DNA of 64,000 nucleotides from Fimbriimonadaceae bacterium (GTDB lineage Bacteria; Armatimonadota; Fimbriimonadia; Fimbriimonadales; Fimbriimonadaceae): positions 1 through 64,000 of the forward strand of contig JAHCHO010000013.1 in the NCBI GenBank assembly GCA_026129685.1. The letters run 5' to 3'. Positions 23,537 through 31,718 of this stretch are shown piece after piece. A program made the translations under genes and the position numbers. How positions within the stretch are numbered: the first letter of the stretch is position 1; each line of letters starts with the position of its first letter. The notes beneath the pieces are model-generated. The model was not told where the DNA came from, did no database searches, and worked only from the letters and a program-made list of their open reading frames with translations.

Positions 23537-23548
23537 AGGTTCGAAACT

Positions 23549-23624
<76 letters not shown>

Positions 23625-23636
23625 GGGCGAAGCGAT

Positions 23637-23665
23637 AGGATACCCGCGTCAGCGCGACAGATGCA
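23637..23665 (-). promoter_or_regulatory. Possible tRNA-Lys promoter, -35 at repeat junction
   Basis: TATCCT (23642-23637) lies 12 nt before the tRNA 5' end, and 17 nt further is TGCATC (23665-23660), a poor -35 box. That -35 straddles the edge of the repressor-derived repeat (23,662). The native -35 may have been replaced. Confidence 0.4.
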
Positions 23666-23734
23666 GTCCCTGCCGATGGTGCCCGTGCGCGTCGTGGGCC
23701 GGGTCGGCGCGGGACCCGGAGAGAACGACGAGGC
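23662..23734 (+). repeat. 73-bp repeat, copy 2 (repressor cleavage-site fragment)
   Basis: It matches repressor bases 7431-7503 at 72 of 73 positions (one G-to-C change near 23,717) and ends sharply on both sides. It covers the codons for VPVRVVGRVGAG and flanks, that is, the autocleavage site of the repressor. It is 37 nt upstream of the tRNA-Lys gene, on the side away from the prophage. No complete gene is attached to it. Confidence 0.93.
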
Positions 23735-23831
23735 GCACGGCAATGGTCCAACGGTGCATCGTGACGAGGATTCCGTGTTGTTAGCGTTGGCCCGACCAAC
23801 CGCCGAACGACCTCGATGGTTCGGGACCCCT

Positions 23832-24893
23832 CTACGGAGGGATGGCGTCGGGGCGCGTGTTGGGCACGACGTAACGATCGCCTCGCCACAGCCGCGAGTC
23901 GTGACGGATGTTCCAGCGCTCCGAAGAACCGCCGGGCAACCTCAGCCGGCAACTCGCTTCCCAGAGACTTGCGGTCGCCTCGATCCGCAACTCCGAAACC
24001 CCGTCGACTCCGGATTCCGGGAACCCAAGCCGATCGACCGAGTCGGCGTATGACCCGTGGGCCACCCAGTGCCGCCGTTGCGCATAGTAGACCTCGCCAA
24101 GAACCTCGATCGCCGGTTGGGCAGGGTCGCCCGCGAAGCCTAAGCACGGGTGGTCCGGGGTCGCGAAACAGATCGTTCCCCACCGCTCGGGTCGGTGCAT
24201 GTCGACCACCCCCGGCGGAGACCACACCCAGTTCTCCTCCGGGACGCCGGGGCGCTTCGCGTACCCCCCTCGTACCACGTCTCGGTGCCAGTGCACCCTT
24301 GACATGTTCATTCGCCAAAAGTCCCCGGGGTGCGGGGGACAAGGTCGGTAGGCGAAGTCGCGCAAGGCCGCCCATGGGAACGCCGCCTCGAGCGACCACC
24401 CCTCGTCACGGTCCCTTGGGTTGTTCAGCGTCCCTCGGACATGAACGCACGAGCGCCCCCCCGCGATCTCGAAACCGCTGATCGGCGGGCCACCGTCCCG
24501 GTACGGGGTTGCCATGAGCAGGTCCCACGTCGTACCGAGGGCGTTGATCTCCCACTCCAGGTAGAGATGGTTGTCTCCGTCCGGGTCGAGGAACAGCTCG
24601 AAGTCGTTGTCCTGGAAGACCATCGAGTCGTGCTCGCTAAGGGTCGCCCATAGGTCCGGGTCCTCCAACTCCACCGCAAGATACAGGCACTCGTCGTCCC
24701 AAAGCATCTTTGCTCGCGTTCGGTACAGCGGCCTAGGACCGTTTTCGCCAAGGATGTCGGCAAAGTCGTCCGTCCAAGGGGCCAAATCCCATACTAGGTC
24801 GTCGAACCGGCCAGAGATCACGGGAGGCGAGGGGCACCGCTGGCAGACGTAGGCCTTCGGCAAGGCCGGGGAAAGCGGCGTGTGGTCGCTCAT
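23832..24893 (-). CDS. CBM9-like carbohydrate-binding protein
   Basis: This 353-aa protein contains a family 9-like carbohydrate-binding module (DOMON-type beta sandwich) in residues about 25-235: RFDDLVWDLAPWTDDF, then KMLWDDECLYLAVELEDPDL, the NDFELFLDPDGDNHLYLEWEIN signature, and a final PGDFWRMNMSRVHWHRD. The C-terminal 100 residues are less clear. There is no signal peptide. In planctomycete/Armatimonadota-type genomes such proteins accompany sugar catabolism genes. It lies 40 nt after a PhyH gene on the same strand. Confidence 0.82.
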   Translation of the reverse strand: MSDHTPLSPALPKAYVCQRCPSPPVISGRFDDLVWDLAPWTDDFADILGENGPRPLYRTRAKMLWDDECLYLAVELEDPDLWATLSEHDSMVFQDNDFELFLDPDGDNHLYLEWEINALGTTWDLLMATPYRDGGPPISGFEIAGGRSCVHVRGTLNNPRDRDEGWSLEAAFPWAALRDFAYRPCPPHPGDFWRMNMSRVHWHRDVVRGGYAKRPGVPEENWVWSPPGVVDMHRPERWGTICFATPDHPCLGFAGDPAQPAIEVLGEVYYAQRRHWVAHGSYADSVDRLGFPESGVDGVSELRIEATASLWEASCRLRLPGGSSERWNIRHDSRLWRGDRYVVPNTRPDAIPP

Positions 24894-24933
24894 CGAAACC
24901 CACTTCCCGGTCTGAGACCGAGCATCCTGCCCC

Positions 24934-25812
24934 TTAGGACGCTTGCAGGTCGTACACCCCGTGGTTTGCGAGGTAGTCCACCGGTCCGTCGGTGAACTCG
25001 CAACAAGTCCGAAGGACCGGGTGCTCGAAGAACGATTCCGTACCCTTCGGCATGCGGATCGCGCCCTTGTTCCACCAGTGAATCCAGTGGATCATCGCCA
25101 CCATGGGTCGAGGCTGGTCGGAGTGGTTCGGTGTGCCCCCGTGCCACATCCGCATGTCGCGGATCAGCATGTCTCCCACTTCGATCGTCGGCTGGATCGG
25201 GGGGCGCACCGCCCGCCGCGCTTCCAGCTCCTCGGCCGGGACTTTGATGTCCCCGTCCAGCCCGTAGCGGTTGATCTTGTGCGAGCCGAGCCATAGCTCG
25301 GTGCTTCCGTTGTGCGCCGACGTGTGGACGAGCGGTAGGTTCACGACGAGCGAGAACGGTGGGGTGGCCGGCTCAAGACCGGGCCACAAATGCACGATAT
25401 CCCCGTGCACGGGCTGGGCCTCGTGGCCCCCCGGGAGTGCGGTGTTGCCACTGTAGAAGTCGTTCGCCACCCCGTCGCCGAGCACCCCGTGCGTCACCTG
25501 GATCACGTACTCGTTTAGCAGCACGTCCGCGAACAGAAACTCCTCGATCGGCGGCGGGTCTTGCTGCACGTTGCCTCGGTTGAACTGAAAGGGGGTGTCG
25601 GGACGACTCAGGATGCGCGTCAAGTCCGCCATCATCCGTTCCCGTAGCGCCAGGACGTGATCGACCGCGACCACCCCTTTGAGCAGCACGCATCCGTCCT
25701 CGAACACGGCCTCGACGGCCTCCGCCAGGTGCGACTCGCCAAGGCGCCCGTTGGTGCGCTCTTCGGAGGTTGGGACGATCGAAACGGGTGCGTCGTGGGG
25801 CATGGGGGCCAT
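24934..25812 (-). CDS. Phytanoyl-CoA dioxygenase family protein (PhyH)
   Basis: This 292-aa protein belongs to the Fe(II)/2-oxoglutarate oxygenases of the PhyH family. The metal-binding HxD is in PVHGDIVHLWPG (about residues 139-150), the distal His in MRMWHGGTPN (about 224), and the 2-oxoglutarate-binding Arg in SDQPRPMVAM. The substrate is unknown; family members hydroxylate many small molecules. The start may be ATG 25812 or ATG 25803. It is co-directional with the CBM9-like gene and close to the upstream DUF3883-type gene. Confidence 0.88.
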   Translation of the reverse strand: MAPMPHDAPVSIVPTSEERTNGRLGESHLAEAVEAVFEDGCVLLKGVVAVDHVLALRERMMADLTRILSRPDTPFQFNRGNVQQDPPPIEEFLFADVLLNEYVIQVTHGVLGDGVANDFYSGNTALPGGHEAQPVHGDIVHLWPGLEPATPPFSLVVNLPLVHTSAHNGSTELWLGSHKINRYGLDGDIKVPAEELEARRAVRPPIQPTIEVGDMLIRDMRMWHGGTPNHSDQPRPMVAMIHWIHWWNKGAIRMPKGTESFFEHPVLRTCCEFTDGPVDYLANHGVYDLQAS

Positions 25813-25859
25813 TCTACAGCACGCTCCTCAAGCCTGCCCGATGGGCCACCACCCGACCG

Positions 25860-26642
25860 CTAGCCCGCGTCGGCTCGGAGCGCCGTTGTCGCGAACTCGG
25901 CCTCCCGGTACGGGCTCGTCCAGGACGTGCAGAACCGCCGTTCGGCGCGGGGTCGCCCGGCCAGAGATCGAGTTGGATCGGCAAGTACGGCGGCTCTTGT
26001 CGTGTTCGGAATGCCCGAAACGACGACGAGAAGGTACCTCGATCGACTCGCCAGGGCGATTCTCCATTCGAGGTCAGTGAACAACAGGTTGCCACTCACG
26101 GTGGTGAGGCCCTTGATCTCGTACATCAGCGATCCGCTCTGATTCCGAAAGTCGTAGCCGCACGCCTCGTTCCGCGTGTCCACCAGTTCGGAACGGGGTA
26201 GGCCCACGAGCGAAAGGCAATGCTCCTGAAAAACGCGCTCGGCGAACGCCCCGGTGCGTAGCCGGTCCGCCACGTGCGCCAACCGGTCGGGAGGCGTCGC
26301 GATTGCCTCGTCCACGGCTTGAACCGCAGTCCCACGTCCTTCGATGACATCTTGAACCAGCGACTCCAGCGCAGCGTCCGAAACTCCCTCCATCTCGTGC
26401 ATGAGCGCCACCAAGGGTCGCCGGGCGGCGCGACCGCTCCAACCCCGTCGAGCGTTGTCAAAGAACGGGTCGAACTCGTCCCTGAGGGCCTTGATGGACT
26501 TTGGCCTCTCCCCCAGGAGCCCGCCCGCCTTCTCAAACGCCTCATCCCAAGTCCGACAGCCCAGGATCACCAACGATCGGGCGTCGAGGCGGCTCATGGC
26601 ATACCCGATCAGCAGGGCGGCCGGGCCGATCCGTTTCTCCAT
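25860..26642 (-). CDS. DUF3883-type (PD-(D/E)XK nuclease-like) protein
   Basis: This 260-aa protein has a C-terminal domain that resembles DUF3883: VDTRNEACGYDFRNQSG, then MYEIKGLTTVSG and FTDLEWRIA, with D and E-x-K placed as in PD-(D/E)XK-like folds (about residues 160-200). The N-terminal 95 residues include RDEFDPFFDNARRGW, a motif often found in predicted restriction or nuclease proteins. It begins 36 nt after the subtilase stop, on the same strand, so it may belong to the sigma/CHAT operon and serve as an effector. Function inferred. Confidence 0.7.
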   Translation of the reverse strand: MEKRIGPAALLIGYAMSRLDARSLVILGCRTWDEAFEKAGGLLGERPKSIKALRDEFDPFFDNARRGWSGRAARRPLVALMHEMEGVSDAALESLVQDVIEGRGTAVQAVDEAIATPPDRLAHVADRLRTGAFAERVFQEHCLSLVGLPRSELVDTRNEACGYDFRNQSGSLMYEIKGLTTVSGNLLFTDLEWRIALASRSRYLLVVVSGIPNTTRAAVLADPTRSLAGRPRAERRFCTSWTSPYREAEFATTALRADAG

Positions 26643-26678
26643 GTCTTTTGGCGATCATAGCATCGCGGGCAGCGACCC

Positions 26679-27872
26679 CTACCGACCCCGGCGCAACGCC
26701 CGGAGATACGCGTCCAGCTTCGTCACGTTGAGCTTGACCCCGAGTTCGCTCCGGTGGTTCGGGTTCGCCCCGTCCAACGAGTCGCCGGTGGCCTCCAGCG
26801 CCCGTCGAAGCACCTCCGGCAGCTTCGGCCCGTAACGGCGCACCACGTTCGCGAGTGCGCCCGTCACCAGCGGAGTCGCGAACGACGTACCCGACCACGC
26901 GGCCGCCCCGCCACGCCACCATGGTCCCGCCAAGCCGGTCGCGGGCGCCGACACGCGCACGTGATTGCCCCAGTTGCTGAACGGGGCTTTCGTGTCGTCC
27001 GGTGACAGCCCCGCCACGGAGACCACCTTGCGGATCTCCGCCGGGGAGAGGATGAGGTTCGCACCGTTGTTCCCCACCGCCGCGACCACCACGACGTTCC
27101 GCTCCTCGACCCAGTCGAGGACGTCGCTCATCGCGGGAATGCTTTCGGCGCCCAGGCTCACGTTCACAATCTCGACCCCGTTTGCGACCGCGTAGGCCAT
27201 TCCTTTGATCACCGTCCAAGCCCTCCCGAATCCGTCGCTGTCTGCCACGCGGACGATAACGAACTCGACCTTTGGGCAGACTTGCTCAACCAACCCCGCC
27301 ACCATCGTGCCGTGCCCCACCGCTTGGTCCGGAACGCCGTTGCCGTTGGTGTCGGTCCCCGACGGAATGTCGTACGCGGGAGACCCCGTCTCGACCACGT
27401 TCAGCGACGCCACGACCTTCGGCCAGAGACGCCCCACGAGCGGCGAAAGACCGGTGTCAAGGATCCCGACCCGCACCCTTCGCCCCGGAGCGAGCGCCGC
27501 CGCCGCGTTCCAGTGAACCTGTGCGAGCATGTTGGCGTTAAGGGCGTAGAGCGTGTTCGGGTCTCCGACCGCCGCGATGGTGCTCGCCAACGAGCCACCC
27601 GCGTGCTCCGGCGTCGAAAGCGCGTCATCGTCCTCCGCCCAGACGATGCGCGCATCGAGTCGCATCGCCGCCTGGATCGCCGCCACGTCCGACCCTGGCG
27701 GCGCGACAAACACCACGAACGGCGCGGGCGAGGTGGTGTCCGCCAGAGTGATGGTGTAGTCGCTCGCGATCGCCAACGCGTCCGCGCCCGGCTGAATCCG
27801 CGCCAGGATCCGACCCTGACCGGCGCCGAGCGCTGCGGAAAGACCCGCTATCAGCAGAAAGAGTGATTTCAT
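26679..27872 (-). CDS. Secreted subtilisin-like serine protease (S8)
   Basis: This 397-aa protein has a signal peptide (MKSLFLLIAGLSAALGAG), an inhibitor-like propeptide region (to about residue 105) and an S8 catalytic domain. Asp is in VGILDTGLSP (about 136), His in VGHGTMVAG (about 184), the oxyanion Asn in AAVGNNG (about 267) and Ser in GTSFATP (about 329). ATG 27872 overlaps the TGA of the CHAT gene (ATGA), so the two are translationally coupled. An exported protease directly coupled to a cytoplasmic CHAT protease-like protein is a notable arrangement. Confidence 0.93.
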   Translation of the reverse strand: MKSLFLLIAGLSAALGAGQGRILARIQPGADALAIASDYTITLADTTSPAPFVVFVAPPGSDVAAIQAAMRLDARIVWAEDDDALSTPEHAGGSLASTIAAVGDPNTLYALNANMLAQVHWNAAAALAPGRRVRVGILDTGLSPLVGRLWPKVVASLNVVETGSPAYDIPSGTDTNGNGVPDQAVGHGTMVAGLVEQVCPKVEFVIVRVADSDGFGRAWTVIKGMAYAVANGVEIVNVSLGAESIPAMSDVLDWVEERNVVVVAAVGNNGANLILSPAEIRKVVSVAGLSPDDTKAPFSNWGNHVRVSAPATGLAGPWWRGGAAAWSGTSFATPLVTGALANVVRRYGPKLPEVLRRALEATGDSLDGANPNHRSELGVKLNVTKLDAYLRALRRGR

Positions 27873-30487
27873 GCGTGAATGTCCTCCTCTCGGTAGCCCG
27901 CAAAGAGGGAAAAGGGACCCCAGAAGTACGGGTGGGGGTATCGCTCGCGGACAGCGCGACGCGCCGCCGCCATGGCCACGTGTAGGCCCTCGTCTGCAAG
28001 AGACGCATCGTAGAATCCGCGGGCGAAGACGCGCGCGGCCTCGTCGTCCACGGACCAGGCATTGGCGATCACCGCCGTCGTCCCCGTGGCCAGGAGCGCC
28101 CGCACCAGGCCGTCCGGTTCGGACCGGTTCTGAAGGCTGAGACGGCCGGTTTCGCAAGCGTCGAGAAACGCGAACCTTGCGCGAAGGCCGAGCGTGGCCA
28201 AGTCCGCCGCCAGAAGCGGACCGTCATCGAGGAAGATCGCCGAGAACATTGGGTTCCCCGGGTTGAGCCCGGCGTGGCCCGCCACGTGAAGCACGTCCCA
28301 CTCCTGCGCCCGCCCGATTTCGTAAAGCCCGGCAACGGTCCGACACACCGTCACCCCCGCGAAACGCGCCCGCAAGTCTTCGACCTCGCGCTCGATGTGG
28401 GGCAAAGGGTCACGGCTGCCGACAACCACCAGGACCCGAGCCTCCCGGTGAATCACGGGTTCTCCCGCCCCAAACGAGGGGTGCATCGCGACTTCGACTT
28501 CGCGCGCTTCCATCGCCCCCAGGAGTCCCCAAGGCACGGACCACAGCAGTCCGTCTGGAGCCACCCTCTCGCCCGTCGGCAGGTGCTCACGGAGCCATTC
28601 CAGACGGCGCCACACCCTTTCGACCGACGAGTGGGGAACCGACAGGTCGAACCACAACCACCTTAGACTGCTTTCGAGTTCGCTCCTTAGACCGACCGAG
28701 CGCGAGACTCGGTCCTGGTGGATTCGGTAAAGGTCGTCGCCAAGCAAAACGAAGGTCGTCGTCGCTCCAGAGCCCGTGGAACGGCGTCCACCGACGAGTA
28801 CGCGCTCGACGCACTCCGTCCAGCGGCGACGCAACGCCCCCAGCATCGCCGGGTTACCGGCGCGTCGTGCTCCTTCTGCGTCCAGCGACTCCTCTGTGGC
28901 CTCTGCGATGCGTTGTCGAAGGACGACCAGTTCGTCAAGGAACCCGGCGGGCAACGCGTCTCGCCTCGCCGAGACGATCTCGTCCACTAGCGCGACCGAC
29001 CGACTGCTTCCGATCGCATCGACCGCCTCCCGAATGCGCGTCGGCGTCGGACGAGCGAGGAGTTCCCGCAGATAGGCGCAGACCGCCTCGTTCTTACCGC
29101 CGAAGTACGCCTGCCGGGCGGCGACCGAGGTCCTCAGCGCACGTTCGTCCAACATCGCCCGGAACATGCGTCGGTAGGCGGTCAACCGCCGGGGGCCCCG
29201 CCGTCCCTCCGCTTCCAGCCAGTACGGGCGCCATTCATCGGCCACGTATCGGCGTCGCCCCAGAATCCGGCGGGCCTCTTGGAGGTCCGCATCCGCCGTA
29301 CGGCCCATGCGTGTGCGGGCGGCAGCGGTCAACAGCCTCGCTCGAATGTGAAACGCCCCCGGGGTCAAGAAACTCAGTCGTCCAAGCGCCTCCAAGCCGC
29401 GGCCGAGCGCCCCGTGAAGGTCGCCCGACTCCAAAGCCGCTTCGCCCAGCGCCAGGGCCGCCGCCGCGATCCACAGGGCGTTCCCTTTCGACCTGGCCCC
29501 CCGGTACGCCCGCAAAAGGTGCCCCCGCGCACCCATCGGGTCGCCCGCATTCCGTGCCAACTCCCCGAGACCGATCTCTGCGATCAGGGCGTTAAAGGGC
29601 AGCGACCGGAGGGCGGGCGACGCCAAAGCCGCCATGTACGCGTCTTTTGCTTCCGCATCGAGCCCCAACTGACGATAGGCGTCGCCAAGGAACTGCTCGA
29701 CGCGCGCGTGCTCCGCGCTCGACTCCTCGAATGCCGGACGTAGCTCGAGAAGCCGTCGCCGTGCGCCATCGTGCCGACCCCCAATCGCCTCCGCCTGCGC
29801 CAGGGTCAACTCGGACAGGTTCGCGTAGTGCGTCAGGCCGAGTTCCGCGAACGTGTCGCGCGCCGAGGTCGCCAAGACGACACATGCACCGACGTCCCCG
29901 AGAAGCAGCGCCGCCGCCCGACCGAGCATGGCCGCCGCGCGTTCGACGCGCGATTCGACGGGCAACCGTTCGAGGGCCCTCTGGTACCACCGTCCCGACT
30001 CGCGGTGCCGGTCGGCCCAAACCAATGCGTTCGCCACGTTCAGCGCGACCCGCCCCGCTTGAGCCACGTCTCCACATTGGACAAGACGGCGGGACAAGTC
30101 GCGCCCGTGTCGCACCGCCTCTTCGAACTGACCCGCGCGCGCCAGGGAGTCGACCGACCCAACTCGCATCGCGAGTTTCTCGCCAGGGTCGTCGGCGATC
30201 CGCGAAGCCTCGAGAAACGATGCCGCACTCTTTGCCCATCGGCAGTCGAGTCTCTCGCCAATCGCGCGAACTCGGATCGCGTAGGCCGGGTCCGCGGCGC
30301 GGCGAAAGACGGGTCGCCATAGCCGGGCCAGCGATCGGGCGGTCGCCGGATCACGACCGAGTCGCTCTGTGACTTCCATGAACAACGCCCGTCCCAGGCC
30401 ATTGGGATCGGCGTCGAGCAACGCCCGCTTGGCGCCGCCCGGGCCGACCGCCGCAAGTCTTGCGATCGCCTCAGCGGGATTCGTCAT
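27869..30487 (-). CDS. TPR-repeat protein with C-terminal CHAT protease domain
   Basis: This 872-aa protein has about 450 residues of TPR-like helical repeats (for example RVALNVANALVWADRHRES and ARVEQFLGDAYRQLGLDAEA). A linker follows, then a CHAT domain from about 600 onward with the caspase-like dyad: His in LHVAGHAGL (about 737) and Cys in FLDACETGR (about 776). CHAT proteins are clan CD cysteine peptidases. TPR-CHAT proteins include Csx29 of type III-E CRISPR. No transmembrane segment is seen. Its start overlaps the end of the 172-aa gene by 17 nt. Confidence 0.92.
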   Translation of the reverse strand: MTNPAEAIARLAAVGPGGAKRALLDADPNGLGRALFMEVTERLGRDPATARSLARLWRPVFRRAADPAYAIRVRAIGERLDCRWAKSAASFLEASRIADDPGEKLAMRVGSVDSLARAGQFEEAVRHGRDLSRRLVQCGDVAQAGRVALNVANALVWADRHRESGRWYQRALERLPVESRVERAAAMLGRAAALLLGDVGACVVLATSARDTFAELGLTHYANLSELTLAQAEAIGGRHDGARRRLLELRPAFEESSAEHARVEQFLGDAYRQLGLDAEAKDAYMAALASPALRSLPFNALIAEIGLGELARNAGDPMGARGHLLRAYRGARSKGNALWIAAAALALGEAALESGDLHGALGRGLEALGRLSFLTPGAFHIRARLLTAAARTRMGRTADADLQEARRILGRRRYVADEWRPYWLEAEGRRGPRRLTAYRRMFRAMLDERALRTSVAARQAYFGGKNEAVCAYLRELLARPTPTRIREAVDAIGSSRSVALVDEIVSARRDALPAGFLDELVVLRQRIAEATEESLDAEGARRAGNPAMLGALRRRWTECVERVLVGGRRSTGSGATTTFVLLGDDLYRIHQDRVSRSVGLRSELESSLRWLWFDLSVPHSSVERVWRRLEWLREHLPTGERVAPDGLLWSVPWGLLGAMEAREVEVAMHPSFGAGEPVIHREARVLVVVGSRDPLPHIEREVEDLRARFAGVTVCRTVAGLYEIGRAQEWDVLHVAGHAGLNPGNPMFSAIFLDDGPLLAADLATLGLRARFAFLDACETGRLSLQNRSEPDGLVRALLATGTTAVIANAWSVDDEAARVFARGFYDASLADEGLHVAMAAARRAVRERYPHPYFWGPFSLFAGYREEDIHA

Positions 30488-30989
30488 GGGTCGCCTCGGA
30501 ACCGGGTGGGATTGGGATCTCCCGGTCCGAAAGCCGAAGCACGAATCCCGTACCGTTCAAGGATGCCGCTTCGAACTCGAAACGACCCTCGTCCGGTTCG
30601 AGATCCCGATCCGGTAGTTCGACCCAGGCGCCCGCCGGACCTTCGCCGAGCACCCGCCACCCTTGCCCCTCACGCTCGTACCCCACGCGCACCGTCACGT
30701 CCTCTGCCTCGTACATCACCTGAAAAGCGGTCGCCGCCAGGCCCCGCGCGCCCGCCAAGCCAAGACCGAATGCCTTTGGCAGAATGCGCCTGGCCACCGG
30801 AAACACCGCCTCCGCCCGCTCGACCGAATGATCGGGAGCGTCGTAGAAGCCCGCCCGAAGCGCGGATGCCATCCGAACGAACTGCTCGGACCGTAACGCG
30901 TCCCGTTCGGACATCGCTTCCGGCTTTGGCCCCTCGTCGAAAACCCAAGCGATCAGAGGTTCCTCGTGGTGGTTGTGTTGTCGCTTCAT
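30471..30989 (-). CDS. 172-aa protein between ECF sigma and CHAT genes
   Basis: The start is placed at ATG 30989; an earlier codon at 31013 is possible. The N-terminal 45 residues are charged and His-rich (MKRQHNHHEEPL). The middle has AEAVFPVARRILPKAFGLGL and GARGLAATAFQVMYEAEDVT, and the C-terminal half looks like a small beta-sandwich (VRVGYEREGQGWRVLGEGP, then GFVLRLSDREIPIPP). No zinc finger or membrane helix of a classical anti-sigma factor is seen. Position suggests a sigma-binding regulator or protease substrate. Confidence 0.7.
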   Translation of the reverse strand: MKRQHNHHEEPLIAWVFDEGPKPEAMSERDALRSEQFVRMASALRAGFYDAPDHSVERAEAVFPVARRILPKAFGLGLAGARGLAATAFQVMYEAEDVTVRVGYEREGQGWRVLGEGPAGAWVELPDRDLEPDEGRFEFEAASLNGTGFVLRLSDREIPIPPGSEATHDESR

Positions 30990-31047
30990 GATGTCGATCG
31001 CCGACCGTGTCACCTACGATGAGGCACACCCTCGCCCGCTTGATACG

Positions 31048-31626
31048 TCAGCCGACAAAGAACCCCTCCGCTTCGAGCGTCCGCCGCAGTTTCTCCAGGC
31101 AGCGAGCCCGTGTGGGACCGATCGAGCCGATCGGAATCCCCAGCGCGGTGACCACTTCCTGGTACGCGAGCCCCTCCACGTACAGGGCCGTCAAGAGGTC
31201 TCGGCATTGGGCGCCCAGCCCCCGAACACCCTGCCGAACCCAGTCCGCCTCGCTCGCGCGAATCGCCGTCTCGTCCGCTCGCTCCTCATCGTCCTGCAGC
31301 ACCTCGTCGAGTGCGCGCGCGTCGTCGTCCACCGTCACGTACCTTCCGGAAAGACGGCGAACCCGGTAGCTCTCGCGCGCGGCGGTCGTCGCCACCCATT
31401 TGGGCAACGCTTGACCGTCCTCGATCGCGTGCAGCGAACGGTAAAGCGCGACGAACGTTGCCTGAAAGACGTCGCCCGCGTCGTCCTCACCCATCCCCAT
31501 ACGCCGAGGAATGGAGTAGACGAGCGACCGAAACCGCTCGATCAGCTCGCTCCAAGCTCGCGAATCGCCTCGGCGGCAGCGCGCCAACAGCCTCTGCAGA
31601 TCGCCGCTTTCGGCATGATTCGGCAT
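31048..31626 (-). CDS. ECF-type RNA polymerase sigma factor (CHAT operon)
   Basis: This 192-aa sigma factor has region 2 in residues about 12-80 (LIERFRSLVYSIPRRMGM, DDAGDVFQATFVALYRSL) and region 4 in about 130-180 (LTALYVEGLAYQEVVTALGI, then RARCLEKLRRTL). It heads the leftward operon with the 172-aa protein, TPR-CHAT protein and subtilase. It may control that operon or a stress regulon. The first stretch before ATG 31626 is short and divergent from the secreted 127-aa gene, so the promoters lie in the 92 nt between them. Confidence 0.9.
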   Translation of the reverse strand: MPNHAESGDLQRLLARCRRGDSRAWSELIERFRSLVYSIPRRMGMGEDDAGDVFQATFVALYRSLHAIEDGQALPKWVATTAARESYRVRRLSGRYVTVDDDARALDEVLQDDEERADETAIRASEADWVRQGVRGLGAQCRDLLTALYVEGLAYQEVVTALGIPIGSIGPTRARCLEKLRRTLEAEGFFVG

Positions 31627-31718
31627 TTCCTGAATCCCAGTGTATCACGGCTCCCACGACCTGACTCTTGCCCAACGTTCGCCCAACGAGGTGGACATCG
31701 AACCGAGGTACTGAACCC

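Larger units (their letters stand above)
1..23548. mobile_element. Prophage next to tRNA-Lys (left end outside window)
   Basis: A continuous block of phage genes: integrase, LexA-like repressor with operators, recombination and replication genes, methyltransferase, portal, scaffold and major capsid. It abuts the 3' end of the tRNA-Lys(CUU) gene, a common attachment target for tyrosine integrases. The integrase is at the far left of the block, and no copy of the tRNA 3' end is visible in bases 1-126, so the left attachment site should lie outside the window. No terminase, tail-length protein or clear lysis gene is visible, so the element is either cut by the window or defective. The capsid module and the lack of tail-tube and tape-measure genes suggest a podovirus-like particle. 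That is an inference. Confidence 0.85.

Noticed and set aside
23662-23734. The 73-bp repeat as a diversity-generating retroelement template or retron part
   Set aside because: There is no reverse transcriptase in the window, and the single mismatch is G to C, not the adenine-specific changes of such elements.
23661-24053. 130-aa ORF starting in the repressor repeat
   Set aside because: After the 73-bp repeat the frame is antisense to the CBM9-like gene and has no protein-like pattern.
28867-29595. 242-aa rightward ORF inside the CHAT gene
   Set aside because: Arg/Pro-rich shadow frame of a GC-rich gene. No ribosome-binding site or domain.
25860-31626. Type III-E CRISPR locus around the TPR-CHAT gene
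   Set aside because: No CRISPR repeats, gRAMP/Cas7-11 or Csx30-like gene with matching size is near. Only the TPR-CHAT and sigma components are similar.
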